Source of the DNA: an uncultured Alistipes sp.
GTDB taxonomy: Bacteria; Bacteroidota; Bacteroidia; Bacteroidales; Rikenellaceae
Assembly (NCBI GenBank): GCA_904502005.1
Contig: CAJGDC010000021.1
Coordinates: 1-29,496 of the forward strand
Direction: 5' to 3'
Length of the DNA stretch: 29,496 nt
In this document: positions 8,500-16,257 of the stretch, piece by piece
Layout: every line of letters starts with the position of its first letter
How positions within the stretch are numbered: the first letter of the stretch is position 1
The notes under the pieces: model-generated
Databases searched by the model: none
Told to the model about the DNA's origin: nothing
What the model saw: only the letters and a program-made list of their open reading frames with translations
Program-made: the position numbers and the translations under genes

Positions 8500-10206
8500 T
8501 TATAATGTTTTAATCATCAGTGTCTTAACTGTAGTATTGCCGTCGTTATCGGTAATGGTCATAACAAAGTCGTGGTTACCAGCACCGGTAAATGCGAGCA
8601 ATGACAAAAATGGAGTGATTGTAAACTCTACAGTTGTCTTGTCCTTTACCTGATCACCTGTAGGGAAACCGAAGTTTGTGAGCGAAGCTGCAATACCTGA
8701 AGCATCAAAAGTAGGGTCTACAGTTGAGTAAGAGGCTGTTGGCTCTACAAGGTTAAGCACATCGCAAAGACCAACACCACCAAGCTGATCTGGAGTAAGA
8801 ACATCTGATACAATCTGTACAGTGAACTCCTTAATGCCTGATGTTGCAGATACAACAACGTCAATTGAAAGACCCTCAACTACTGTGTGACGCTCGTCAA
8901 TGTTAAGACCCTTAAGAATTGCTACTGGACCAACCTGCTCACCCTGAACGGTGATTACAAGAGCCTTAGTAGTTGCACCACCCTGCTCGTCTGTAACGGT
9001 AATAGTAAAGGTGTGTGTACCAACAAGCTCCTTGAGAAGCTTCATCTGGCCAGTGATGTTGTAAGTTACAGCAGTCTTGCCCTTAACCTGGTCGTTTACT
9101 GGCAGACCCATCAACTTAAGCGCACCGCTAGCTGCACCTGCATTACAGAGGTCGATTGATGATGAAAGGCCGTACTCAGCAAGTGAAGCTGCCATAGTTG
9201 GGTTTGTAGATGCAATATCAACAACAAGTGATGTAATTGCACTCTTTGATGTTACGTCAACCACCAAATTCTTGGTGTAGTTGCCATTCTGGTCAAAGTC
9301 TGTCTGTGCAAGGAGAACCTCAGCATCGATATCGCCACCAACAAGTGTAAGTGTTGGCTTGTCATCATCGTCTACCATTACATCCTCAGAGATAAGCTTT
9401 GCAAGGTCATAAACGATGCTCTGGTCTACAACCCAACCGTCAATGGTTACGCTGATAGAGATGTTACCCTCGCCAGAGTACTCAACATAGAGCTCAATGT
9501 CGCTATACTGACCAGCCTTTACATTCTTGATAGTTGTGTTAAACTCGAATGCTGCAGGCTCCTTGCCCTCCTGAGTGTACATACCCTTTACAAGCACGTC
9601 AATGTCGTTAAGCGCCTGCTCTGCCTTGAAGTATCCTGAGCGAGTCTCGTCTACGCCAAAAACAAGTGATGAACTACCCACTGTAAGAGTTGCAGTAGTG
9701 TCATCAGAGAGCGCAGCACGAAGGTCTGCAGAGTATCTAATAGATGCCTGGATGTTCTGAAGTGTACAAACAAGCTCGTCAAGAACAGTTGTCTGCTTAC
9801 GAACAATAGTGAATGGCTCGGTAAGACCATAGATTGGGCACTCGAACTCAGCACCAGGAATCTCGCCAGAGATCATCTTGAAGATATACTTGCCGGCCTC
9901 AAGCTCAATAGCCTCGCTTGGACGAGCACCATACTTGAATGACTTAATAAGTGTCTGACCGCTCTGGTCGTAGATTGCGCAGTCGAAGGTGTTAATATCA
10001 ACTGCTGCACGTGAAGTAGCCTCGGCACGGCTAAGCTCGCCGTCTACTGGCTTGTGGTCTGATACAAGCTCTACGCTAAGTGCTGATAGAGATAAGTATC
10101 CCATGTTTGCGTGTGATGTTGAATCATCAATACGCAAACCCTCATGACAGCTAACTGCAAATAGTGCAGTAAGTGCCAATAATAGTGTACTCTTGATAAG
10201 TTTCAT
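8500..10206 (-). CDS. DUF4493 lipoprotein with two tandem Ig-like repeats
   Basis: 568 residues. The lipoprotein signal ends FAVSC (Cys20), followed by HEGLRIDD. Residues about 35-270 are DUF4493-like (MGYLSLSALSVE, TSRAAVDI, ELEAGKYIFKMISGE). Residues about 285-435 and 436-568 are two copies of a roughly 140-residue beta module. Aligned landmarks are LCNAG/LCDVL, GLPVNDQVKGKT/GFPTGDQVKDKT and HTFTITVTDEQGGATTK/HDFVMTITDNDGNTTVK, which look like cadherin- or Ig-type strands. It reads as a stalk or spacer subunit. It starts 14 bases after the stop of the 251-residue DUF4493 gene. No catalytic residues are seen. Confidence 0.85.
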   Translation of the reverse strand: MKLIKSTLLLALTALFAVSCHEGLRIDDSTSHANMGYLSLSALSVELVSDHKPVDGELSRAEATSRAAVDINTFDCAIYDQSGQTLIKSFKYGARPSEAIELEAGKYIFKMISGEIPGAEFECPIYGLTEPFTIVRKQTTVLDELVCTLQNIQASIRYSADLRAALSDDTTATLTVGSSSLVFGVDETRSGYFKAEQALNDIDVLVKGMYTQEGKEPAAFEFNTTIKNVKAGQYSDIELYVEYSGEGNISISVTIDGWVVDQSIVYDLAKLISEDVMVDDDDKPTLTLVGGDIDAEVLLAQTDFDQNGNYTKNLVVDVTSKSAITSLVVDIASTNPTMAASLAEYGLSSSIDLCNAGAASGALKLMGLPVNDQVKGKTAVTYNITGQMKLLKELVGTHTFTITVTDEQGGATTKALVITVQGEQVGPVAILKGLNIDERHTVVEGLSIDVVVSATSGIKEFTVQIVSDVLTPDQLGGVGLCDVLNLVEPTASYSTVDPTFDASGIAASLTNFGFPTGDQVKDKTTVEFTITPFLSLLAFTGAGNHDFVMTITDNDGNTTVKTLMIKTL

Positions 10207-10220
10207 ATTGCGTAATTGTT

Positions 10221-10976
10221 TTATGCGTTAGGATTAAGCTCTGTCTCTACCTCAATGGTGCCAATGATTGTCTGGTTGAGCTTTACTGTGATTGATACGC
10301 CACCAACTGTTGTAAGGTCGTAAGTTACAACATAGCGTGTTGCAGCAGTGGTGTTTGAGATTGTCTGTGTAGCCAAAGCCTCGCTCTTGTTTGCAGCAAG
10401 ATTTGACTGACGAATGCAAGAACAGTCAATCTTAACATTCTGACCTGCAGCAACAAACAGATGCTCAGAGCTGTGCTTGTTGTACTCAAAGCTGTTTGCA
10501 GTGGTGGTAACAGTAAACTCGCTCACTGGGAAGTAGTTGTTAAATGCCTCAGTGGTCTGAATAGCCACGATAGCATTAGCAACGGTCGCTGTGAGAGCTA
10601 CCTCTGTAGTTCTGTTGCGGTCAAGAACCTCAACACTCTTTGAGGCAGAAAACGCTGGAAGATTGTAACCCTCCTGGCTGCTGTCGCCACATGCAATTGC
10701 TACGGTATAGGTGCCGGCGATATATCGCTCGTCATCTGTACGGTAGTTTGTCAGGCTGCTCCAAGACTTCTCGAAGTTGTTACCTGTAATAAGAAGTGAA
10801 AAGTCAGAGAGCTGAGGTGTAGCCACCTGAACGCCATCTGCTCTTGTCTCAACCACACCCGATGCGGATGCGTTGATTGCAATCTTGCCCTCGCCGGCAG
10901 TAGCCAGTACAGAATTATCCTTCTGACAGCCTGCAAGCATTAGTGCAGAGAGTGCGAAAAGAAATACTTTTTTCAT
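10221..10976 (-). CDS. DUF4493 lipoprotein
   Basis: 251 residues. The lipoprotein signal ends LMLAGC (Cys17), followed by QKDNS, which closely resembles the QKDDE surface-export signal described for Capnocytophaga lipoproteins. The rest is one DUF4493 domain: GEGKIAINASASGVVETRADG, a central DFSLLITG strand, AGTYTVAIACGD and a C-terminal TVKLNQTIIGTIEVETEL strand. Being short and single-domain, it may be the repeating or adaptor subunit of the complex. It begins 21 bases after the stop of the first operon gene. The function is unproven. Confidence 0.85.
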   Translation of the reverse strand: MKKVFLFALSALMLAGCQKDNSVLATAGEGKIAINASASGVVETRADGVQVATPQLSDFSLLITGNNFEKSWSSLTNYRTDDERYIAGTYTVAIACGDSSQEGYNLPAFSASKSVEVLDRNRTTEVALTATVANAIVAIQTTEAFNNYFPVSEFTVTTTANSFEYNKHSSEHLFVAAGQNVKIDCSCIRQSNLAANKSEALATQTISNTTAATRYVVTYDLTTVGGVSITVKLNQTIIGTIEVETELNPNA

Positions 10977-10997
10977 AGCTTTTATGGTTTGTGTTTG

Positions 10998-12800
10998 TTA
11001 CTTTTGAATCGATACTCGAATGTTGTCTATGTATAAGTAATAGTGTGCATTTTTTGAAGAACGCCATTCAGATTGATTACAACAAGGAATCCAGCATATA
11101 CGGGTTGCAGCAGTACAATTGGCAGCTGTAAATGAGTATGTTGGGAATGCTGCATCAAAACTATTGTTGGTATAACTATTTGCAATGTTTGGTGTGGTTA
11201 GGCAAAGTGTGCTAAATTGTCCTGAAACACGAGATTTATCATCAGAAACATTGCCAAACACCTGAGTTGTCACAACTCCACCAATTGGGCTATCCTCAGC
11301 TTGTGAGTGGATACCAGCCATACAGAATACATTGTTATTACTTGAGTATCCAGAGTTGACATAGGCACCCATATCAAATTGCACTAGTAGTTTTACACTC
11401 GCATTTGGTTTAAGAGCCTTTAGTGATGGAGAGTCAAGACGACCATTTGAGCGCGTTACACCCAAAGTTGATTGATGACGAACATTTACACGAACGCTCT
11501 GTCCTGCAACGCCCTTTACGTGAGCTGCGTTCCATCCGCTGACACTCATGTAATCATTCAATAGCATACCATCTGCTGACATGATGCTAGCCGCTCTTTC
11601 ATCATCTTTTTCAAAATTGGTATGAATAGAGGTGAAATCTTCAAACATCAAATATGGAACAACAGTAGCATATTTGTTCTGTTTATAAGGGGTAAAATTG
11701 CTTAGAGTAATACTATTCTCAACAATAGCATTGTCACTCTCATAACGAAGATTATACACTCTACCCTTAAATTCATCAGCACTAATCTCTCCACTGATGT
11801 AAATATCGTAAACATTCTGACTATTTGCAGCGAATGTCTTTGAAGTGTTACTCTCAGTATCAGTGATTGTTAGAGTATTGAATTGCTCGCCTAAATAGTT
11901 GTCTGTAATGTCAATAGTAATAGTAGTCTTTAAGAGGTTTGGAATAGGTATACTCATAGGGGTTATATGAGATGCCTGCAAAGTCTTATTAAGAGAGATA
12001 GTGTGATATTCTGAGATATACTCACCTGCATGTACCCGATATTTAATATCTCCTGCGATTTGTGTTGGGAATATGGTAGCCCAAATATATCCACCTGCTT
12101 TATAGCCGTTAGGAATAGTAACGGTTAAATTTCTGCTTGCATTTGTTAATGCTACAGGTGCATCAGGATTGGCAGCGTCTACGATAACATCACCCACAAC
12201 CTCTGCCGGGAACATAAACTCAATGCGATCAATAGGCATATCATCCAGTTTGCCATCGCCTGGAAGAGTTATTCTGAGCGCATGCATCTTGTGTGTAAAG
12301 CGGAGGTCGAGGTTGCTCACAACGCCCTCGGCAAGCTCTGGGGCGGTGACTGGTGTGGCGACCATAATGTCGGCAGAACCGACAAAATTATCGCCCTGCT
12401 GCACAGCCGGAATGGTGTATGTTGCCTTTGTTCCGTCTACGGAATTAGGAATTGGATAGGCTGCGTAGTAGGTGTAGCTGTCGCTTGGCATAGGGTCTAT
12501 AAATGCCGTGAAGATGACATTGTCAAGGCCTGAAACATAGCGATAGAGAAAGAAAGTCTCCGCATTGAGGGCGAAGTTTCCCTGTGAGTCCTCAGCCCAA
12601 ATGGCGATTTTGTCCTCCTTAGACCATTCGGCAGAGTGTCCGTCGTCGCCAATAGTTGTGCGGCTCTTGATGTTTAGTGTCTGACCAATGCTAACCTCAA
12701 TCTTTTTGTTAGGAGCAACATCTGGAGGAGTAACATCCATATCCACGCTGCACGCACTGAGACAGAGCGCTAACACTAGTGATGTGAATAATTTTTTCAT
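10998..12800 (-). CDS. Fimbrillin-family (Mfa-like) lipoprotein, first gene of operon
   Basis: 600 residues from the ATG at 12800. In-frame ATGs at 12806 and 12860 lie upstream, but MKKLFTSLVLALCLSAC (Cys17) is the natural lipoprotein signal and the promoter sits between 12800 and 12860. After CSVDMD, residues about 35-290 match the Mfa-like/fimbrillin family: SRTTIGDDGHSAEWSKEDKIAIW and YTYYAAYPIPNS are diagnostic. Residues about 300-390 are a second beta module. The C-terminal 200 residues (LMFEDFTSIHTNFEK to YYLYIDNIRVSIQK) look like a jelly-roll of the carbohydrate-binding type. It leads the eight-gene operon and could be a tip or anchor subunit. It is divergent from the HU-like gene at 13049. 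Confidence 0.85.
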   Translation of the reverse strand: MKKLFTSLVLALCLSACSVDMDVTPPDVAPNKKIEVSIGQTLNIKSRTTIGDDGHSAEWSKEDKIAIWAEDSQGNFALNAETFFLYRYVSGLDNVIFTAFIDPMPSDSYTYYAAYPIPNSVDGTKATYTIPAVQQGDNFVGSADIMVATPVTAPELAEGVVSNLDLRFTHKMHALRITLPGDGKLDDMPIDRIEFMFPAEVVGDVIVDAANPDAPVALTNASRNLTVTIPNGYKAGGYIWATIFPTQIAGDIKYRVHAGEYISEYHTISLNKTLQASHITPMSIPIPNLLKTTITIDITDNYLGEQFNTLTITDTESNTSKTFAANSQNVYDIYISGEISADEFKGRVYNLRYESDNAIVENSITLSNFTPYKQNKYATVVPYLMFEDFTSIHTNFEKDDERAASIMSADGMLLNDYMSVSGWNAAHVKGVAGQSVRVNVRHQSTLGVTRSNGRLDSPSLKALKPNASVKLLVQFDMGAYVNSGYSSNNNVFCMAGIHSQAEDSPIGGVVTTQVFGNVSDDKSRVSGQFSTLCLTTPNIANSYTNNSFDAAFPTYSFTAANCTAATRICWIPCCNQSEWRSSKNAHYYLYIDNIRVSIQK

Positions 12801-12819
12801 ATACATAGCAATTGCGTTG

Positions 12820-12850
12820 CAAAAGTAAGATTTTGTAGTGATGATTGAAA
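12820..12850 (-). promoter_or_regulatory. Promoter of the eight-gene surface operon
   Basis: On the minus strand the -7 box TACTTTTG (12827-12820) matches TAnnTTTG fully. Nineteen bases upstream is TTTC (12850-12847), three of four bases of the TTTG -33 element. Transcription would begin near 12816, 16 nt before the ATG at 12800. No other convincing promoter was seen inside the operon. Confidence 0.55.
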
Positions 12851-12995
12851 ATAATTTCAATGAAATCGTGCTTTTTCCCCATGAACAGAGGTTTTTTAAT
12901 ACTTTTGGAATGTTTTGGAGATATATATTAAAAAAATGTGATGTATTTTAGTTATATATGGCGACAATTTGAATAGGTAATCGATGATAGTCTGA

Positions 12996-13027
12996 TTTGT
13001 TGTTTTCGTAAATTGTTATTAATTTTG
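12996..13027 (+). promoter_or_regulatory. Promoter of the HU-like/sigma-54 activator/SecG operon
   Basis: TTTG (12996-12999), a 20-nt spacer and TAATTTTG (13020-13027) are perfect matches to the Bacteroidota sigma-ABfr consensus. The start site should lie near 13031, about 18 nt before the ATG at 13049. Confidence 0.75.
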
Positions 13028-13048
13028 CGACGAATTATATATATAACT

Positions 13049-13657
13049 ATGGTAGTCGATACTATAAATGAATACTTGAAGAGCAATCGTAGATTGGTAA
13101 TCCCATCCTTTGGAGCCTTTGTAGTCAAGGGCGATGGTGATATTATCTTCTCGGAGCTACTCAAGAGTGATGATGGAGTTTTGCGTGGTTTGTTAGTAGC
13201 TCAGGGCATGAGAGAGATTGAGGCGGCGGGAAAGATTGACCGTTTTATCTTCGAGATTAGACACGCTCTTATGCAGGGTAATATCTGCCCGGTGGCTGAC
13301 TTGGGAACTTTTCACAGAACAGCAGAGGGTGTCATAACCTTTGACTCTACAAAGCCTGCTCTAGTGGCTATCCCTGCAGCGGCGGCAGAGCCTGTAAGAC
13401 CTGCAGCAGTGACAACTCCAGTATCTCCAGTGACACCTATACCGGTTTCAACTCCTTCAGCTGCGCCTGGTAAGGGTGCAAATAAGCGCCGTAGTGGTGG
13501 CTTTGTTATGTGGTTTGCCGGCATCGTTATATTGGGTGCGTTGCTAGCTTTGGCTTATGGTATCTATACTATGGTCACAGTGCCGAGTGATGACTTGGAT
13601 GCAAGGATGGATGCACAACGTATACCTATGATAGAGATTCCTCAAAATGCGGAGTAG
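13049..13657 (+). CDS. Membrane-tethered HU-like domain protein
   Basis: 202 residues from the ATG at 13049 (MVVDTINEYLKSNRRLVIPSFG). A longer reading from 13013 would begin before the promoter-proximal -7 box ends, so it was rejected. Residues 1-100 are a CCDC81-type HU-like DNA-binding fold: PSFGAFVV, VADLGTFHRTAEG. Residues about 103-142 are an Ala/Pro/Val/Thr-rich linker, then KGANKRRSGG as a positive-inside signal, a transmembrane segment at about 152-176, and a short acidic tail outside. Homologues in Bacteroidota often carry an SPOR domain after the membrane segment; none is present here. First gene of the operon. Probable role: binding the chromosome or another partner at the inner membrane; not demonstrated. 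Confidence 0.8.
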   Translation: MVVDTINEYLKSNRRLVIPSFGAFVVKGDGDIIFSELLKSDDGVLRGLLVAQGMREIEAAGKIDRFIFEIRHALMQGNICPVADLGTFHRTAEGVITFDSTKPALVAIPAAAAEPVRPAAVTTPVSPVTPIPVSTPSAAPGKGANKRRSGGFVMWFAGIVILGALLALAYGIYTMVTVPSDDLDARMDAQRIPMIEIPQNAE

Positions 13658-13658
13658 T

Positions 13659-14858
13659 ATGGCAGATGTAGTATCTATAAAACAGCGTTTCGGTATTATC
13701 GGTAACTCCGAGCTGCTTAATCGTGCTTTGGAGATTGCTCTGCGTGTTGCACCTACAGACTTAACGGTTTTGGTTACCGGTGAGAGTGGTGTGGGTAAGG
13801 AGTTCTTTCCGCAGGTTATCCACTCTGCTTCAGCTCGTAAGCATAATAAGTATGTAGCTGTGAACTGTGGCGCTATACCAGAGGGTACAATAGACTCGGA
13901 ACTTTTTGGTCATGAGAAGGGTGCCTTTACTGGTGCTGTAGACTCACGCAAGGGTTATTTTGAGGAGGCTGATGGCGGTACTATTTTCCTTGATGAGGTG
14001 GGTGAGCTGCCTCTCTCTACACAGGTGCGCCTGCTGCGTGTACTCCAGACGGGAGAGTTTATTCGTGTGGGCTCGGCGCGTGTACAGAAGACTAATGTGA
14101 GAGTTGTTGCGGCGACAAATAATAACCTTCAACGAGCAATTCGTGAGGGTCGTTTTCGTGAGGACTTGTACTATCGTCTGGCTACTGTACCAATCTCTGT
14201 GCCGGCTCTCCGTGAGCGTCCTGAGGATATATATATGCTCTTCCGTAAATTCGCTTCTGATGTTGCAACACGCTATCGTATGCCGTCAATTGCGCTTGAT
14301 GCGGCAGCAAGAAATATGCTTGAACACTACTCTTGGCGTGGAAATATCCGCCAACTGAAGAATGTGGCAGAGCAGATCTCCGCTATAGAGTCAGAGCGCA
14401 ATATTACACCTCAAATTCTTGAGCGCTACCTCACTCCGGAGCAGGGGATGAGTATGCCGAGTGTTGCAGGAGCCTCGTCGTTTGATGATATGAATACCGA
14501 GCGAGAATTGCTCTATAAGGTGCTCTTTGAGATGCGTGCCGATATTAATGAGGTGAAGCAGATTCTCTACCGAATGGGCGGATATAACGCTATGCAGCAT
14601 GTTCAACCTATGGGCAGCGAGGCACACCATCATGAGGTGGCTGCACTTCTTCCACATGCATCAACGGGAGAGGTGGAATATGCTGAGGAGATTGTAGATG
14701 AGGAGCCACAGCCAGCTACCAAGGCTGATATGCAGAAGGAGCAGATTCTTAGGGCTTTGCGTCGCCATAATGGTTCGCGTCGTGCAGCAGCAGCGGAGCT
14801 GTTTATGTCCGAGAGAACACTCTATCGTCGTATTAAGGAGTTAGGAATTGAAGAGTAA
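13659..14858 (+). CDS. Sigma-54-dependent transcriptional activator without receiver domain
   Basis: 399 residues from the ATG at 13659, one base after the stop of the HU-like gene; a start at 13647 would overlap that gene. The AAA+ domain covers about 10-240: Walker A GESGVGKE (41-48), sigma-54-contacting loop GAFTGA (88-93), Walker B GGTIFLDE (106-113) and the arginine region around FREDLYYRL. The C-terminal 45 residues are a Fis-type helix-turn-helix (NGSRRAAAAELFMSERTLYRRIKEL). There is no N-terminal receiver, GAF or PAS domain, so activity must be set by partners or by expression, as with PspF. It would open RNA polymerase-sigma-54 promoters. Its place next to LptE and SecG suggests an envelope-stress or export link, which is inference. 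Confidence 0.93.
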   Translation: MADVVSIKQRFGIIGNSELLNRALEIALRVAPTDLTVLVTGESGVGKEFFPQVIHSASARKHNKYVAVNCGAIPEGTIDSELFGHEKGAFTGAVDSRKGYFEEADGGTIFLDEVGELPLSTQVRLLRVLQTGEFIRVGSARVQKTNVRVVAATNNNLQRAIREGRFREDLYYRLATVPISVPALRERPEDIYMLFRKFASDVATRYRMPSIALDAAARNMLEHYSWRGNIRQLKNVAEQISAIESERNITPQILERYLTPEQGMSMPSVAGASSFDDMNTERELLYKVLFEMRADINEVKQILYRMGGYNAMQHVQPMGSEAHHHEVAALLPHASTGEVEYAEEIVDEEPQPATKADMQKEQILRALRRHNGSRRAAAAELFMSERTLYRRIKELGIEE

Positions 14859-14867
14859 ATGTTGATT

Positions 14868-15374
14868 ATGAAAAGGATATTATTCTCTCTTGTAATAGCG
14901 CTGACAGCCGTTTTGGTGTCATGCACGGTGAAATATTCACTCTCAGGTGCATCTATTCCACCAGATGCCAAGACCTTTAGTGTGGCATACTTCCCGAATA
15001 ATGCACCAATGGTTGCGCCGGTGCTTAGTGCAACAATGACCGATGAGCTTACGCAGCGATTTGCCAGCCGTACATCGCTTATGCAGGTTGAGGAGGGTGG
15101 TGATTTTGCCTTTGAGGGTGAGATTGTGGGCTATAGCTCAACCACCTCGTCGGTATCTAGTGGCGATTATGCGCTACAGAACCGCTTGACAATCTCTGTG
15201 AAGGTTAAGTTTACAAATGCTATTGATGACAAGATGTCGTTCAATCGTAACTTCTCGGCATATGCAGATTATGACTCTACAAAGTTGCTTACCGAGGTTG
15301 AGAGCGAGCTGATTCCGCAGATTGTAGAGCAACTTGTTACCGATATTTTCCAAGCAGCAGCATCAAATTGGTAG
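14868..15374 (+). CDS. lptE: LptE-family LPS-assembly lipoprotein
   Basis: 168 residues from MKRILF at 14868; an ATG at 14859 directly follows the previous stop and would add three residues. The lipoprotein signal ends AVLVSC (Cys19), followed by TVKYSLSG, with no acidic surface-export motif, as expected for a periplasm-facing lipoprotein. The body has the family hallmarks YSLSGASIPPDAKTFSVAYFPN, the central LTQRFASRT and GEIVGYSSTT, and the terminal QIVEQLVTDIF. LptE plugs and helps fold LptD in the outer membrane for lipopolysaccharide insertion. The family assignment also rests on the phylum-typical neighbourhood with the sigma-54 activator and SecG. Confidence 0.88.
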   Translation: MKRILFSLVIALTAVLVSCTVKYSLSGASIPPDAKTFSVAYFPNNAPMVAPVLSATMTDELTQRFASRTSLMQVEEGGDFAFEGEIVGYSSTTSSVSSGDYALQNRLTISVKVKFTNAIDDKMSFNRNFSAYADYDSTKLLTEVESELIPQIVEQLVTDIFQAAASNW

Positions 15375-15377
15375 GGT

Positions 15378-15812
15378 ATGGAGAGCGTTAAGACTGTTTT
15401 GGCTAACTATTCTACGGAGCAATATCCGTGGTGTACACTCCTGCGCGCTGTGGAGGATAACCACTCACCACTGCAGAGCCTGCTTGCAACCTCTCGCGGT
15501 GTGAGTGCGCTTGAGCTGATGGAGGTGGATGTCGAGAGCCTTGCGGCAGTGACGAGCGGTCAGCTTATAGATAGATTCCTCAAAATGGGTGACTATCGCA
15601 TAGTGGCTGAGGCGGGCGATGATGCTGAGGAGATTACTACTGAGGCAAATTTTGACGATGAAGATGACCTTGTGAGCGAAGAACTTGCAGAAATTTACGC
15701 TCTACAGGGGCTAAAAAAGCAGGCAATTGAAATATATCGCAAATTAAGTTTGCTAAATCCGAAAAAAAGTGCTTACTTTGCAGACCAAATAGAAAAATTG
15801 AAAAATTTATAA
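15378..15812 (+). CDS. Small TPR-like protein of the LptE-SecG operon
   Basis: 144 residues, starting four bases after the LptE stop. Residues about 1-60 are a mixed helical region (NYSTEQYPWCTLLRAVEDNHS), 75-100 a strongly acidic linker (EANFDDEDDLVSEE), and 100-144 a single tetratricopeptide-like helical pair (SEELAEIYALQGLKKQAIEIYRKLSLLNPKKSAYF). A protein of this type is regularly found between LptE and SecG in Bacteroidota; its function is not established. No signal peptide or membrane segment is visible, so it is probably a cytoplasmic protein-protein adaptor. Confidence 0.8.
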   Translation: MESVKTVLANYSTEQYPWCTLLRAVEDNHSPLQSLLATSRGVSALELMEVDVESLAAVTSGQLIDRFLKMGDYRIVAEAGDDAEEITTEANFDDEDDLVSEELAEIYALQGLKKQAIEIYRKLSLLNPKKSAYFADQIEKLKNL

Positions 15813-15826
15813 TTTTATTTAATAGT

Positions 15827-16174
15827 ATGTATACACTTTGTATTGTATTAGTTCTTATCGCAAGCGTACTTATGGTGCTTGCAGTACTTGTTCAGAATCC
15901 TAAGAGCGGCATGGCTTCTAACTTCGGTGCATCAAACCAGGTTATGGGTGTTCGTCAGACTGCTGACTTCCTTGAGAAGGCTACTTGGGGTCTTGCTGTT
16001 GCAATCTTTGCACTGAGCCTTTTCGCTACACTCGCAATGGATACTAAGCCAGCTCAGAGCCCTGTTGCTGCTGAGGCTGCAGCTCTTGTTGAGGATATCG
16101 CAGCACCTGCAGAGGCTGAGGTTGCAGTTCCTCAGGCAGAGGTTCCTGCTGCTGAGGCTACTCCAGAGAACTAA
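15827..16174 (+). CDS. secG: Protein translocase subunit SecG
   Basis: 115 residues. Two transmembrane helices (about 2-22 and 52-72) flank the conserved cytoplasmic loop VQNPKSGMASNFGASNQVMGVRQTADFLEKATW, a signature of SecG given here by its key residues NPKSG, FG and LEKATW. The C-terminal 40 residues form an Ala/Glu/Pro-rich tail common in Bacteroidota SecG. It joins SecY and SecE in the inner-membrane translocon. It is the last gene of the operon, 14 bases after the TPR-like gene and followed by a strong hairpin at 16196-16218. Confidence 0.95.
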   Translation: MYTLCIVLVLIASVLMVLAVLVQNPKSGMASNFGASNQVMGVRQTADFLEKATWGLAVAIFALSLFATLAMDTKPAQSPVAAEAAALVEDIAAPAEAEVAVPQAEVPAAEATPEN

Positions 16175-16195
16175 TTTAAGCTCAAGCATAGTTTC

Positions 16196-16218
16196 GGTCG
16201 GGTAATCTTTACCCGACC
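16196..16218 (+). terminator. Terminator after secG
   Basis: A perfect 10-bp stem (GGTCGGGTAA with TTACCCGACC) and a 3-nt loop. The T-run after it is poor (TTGCTTGTATAT), so it may end the transcript incompletely or act as a 3' stabiliser. It overlaps the start of the possible upstream extension of the next ORF, which argues against that extension. Confidence 0.7.
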
Positions 16219-16222
16219 TTGC

Positions 16223-16253
16223 TTGTATATGTATGTGTGTGTTTTTTACTTTG
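16223..16253 (+). promoter_or_regulatory. Candidate promoter of the metallopeptidase gene
   Basis: TTG (16223-16225), a 20-nt spacer and TTACTTTG (16246-16253), seven of eight bases of TAnnTTTG. With the phase seen at the tRNA promoter, transcription would start at about 16257-16258, exactly at the ATG. This predicts a leaderless or nearly leaderless mRNA. Confidence 0.45.
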
Positions 16254-16257
16254 CGCT

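Noticed and set aside
12803..12860. Longer N-terminus of the first surface-operon gene starting at 12860
   Set aside because: It would place 20 residues in front of a complete lipoprotein signal and lies upstream of the predicted transcription start.
16219..16257. N-terminal extension of the metallopeptidase from a TTG codon, adding a hydrophobic segment
   Set aside because: The extension begins inside the secG terminator and there is a better ATG at 16258 next to a candidate promoter.
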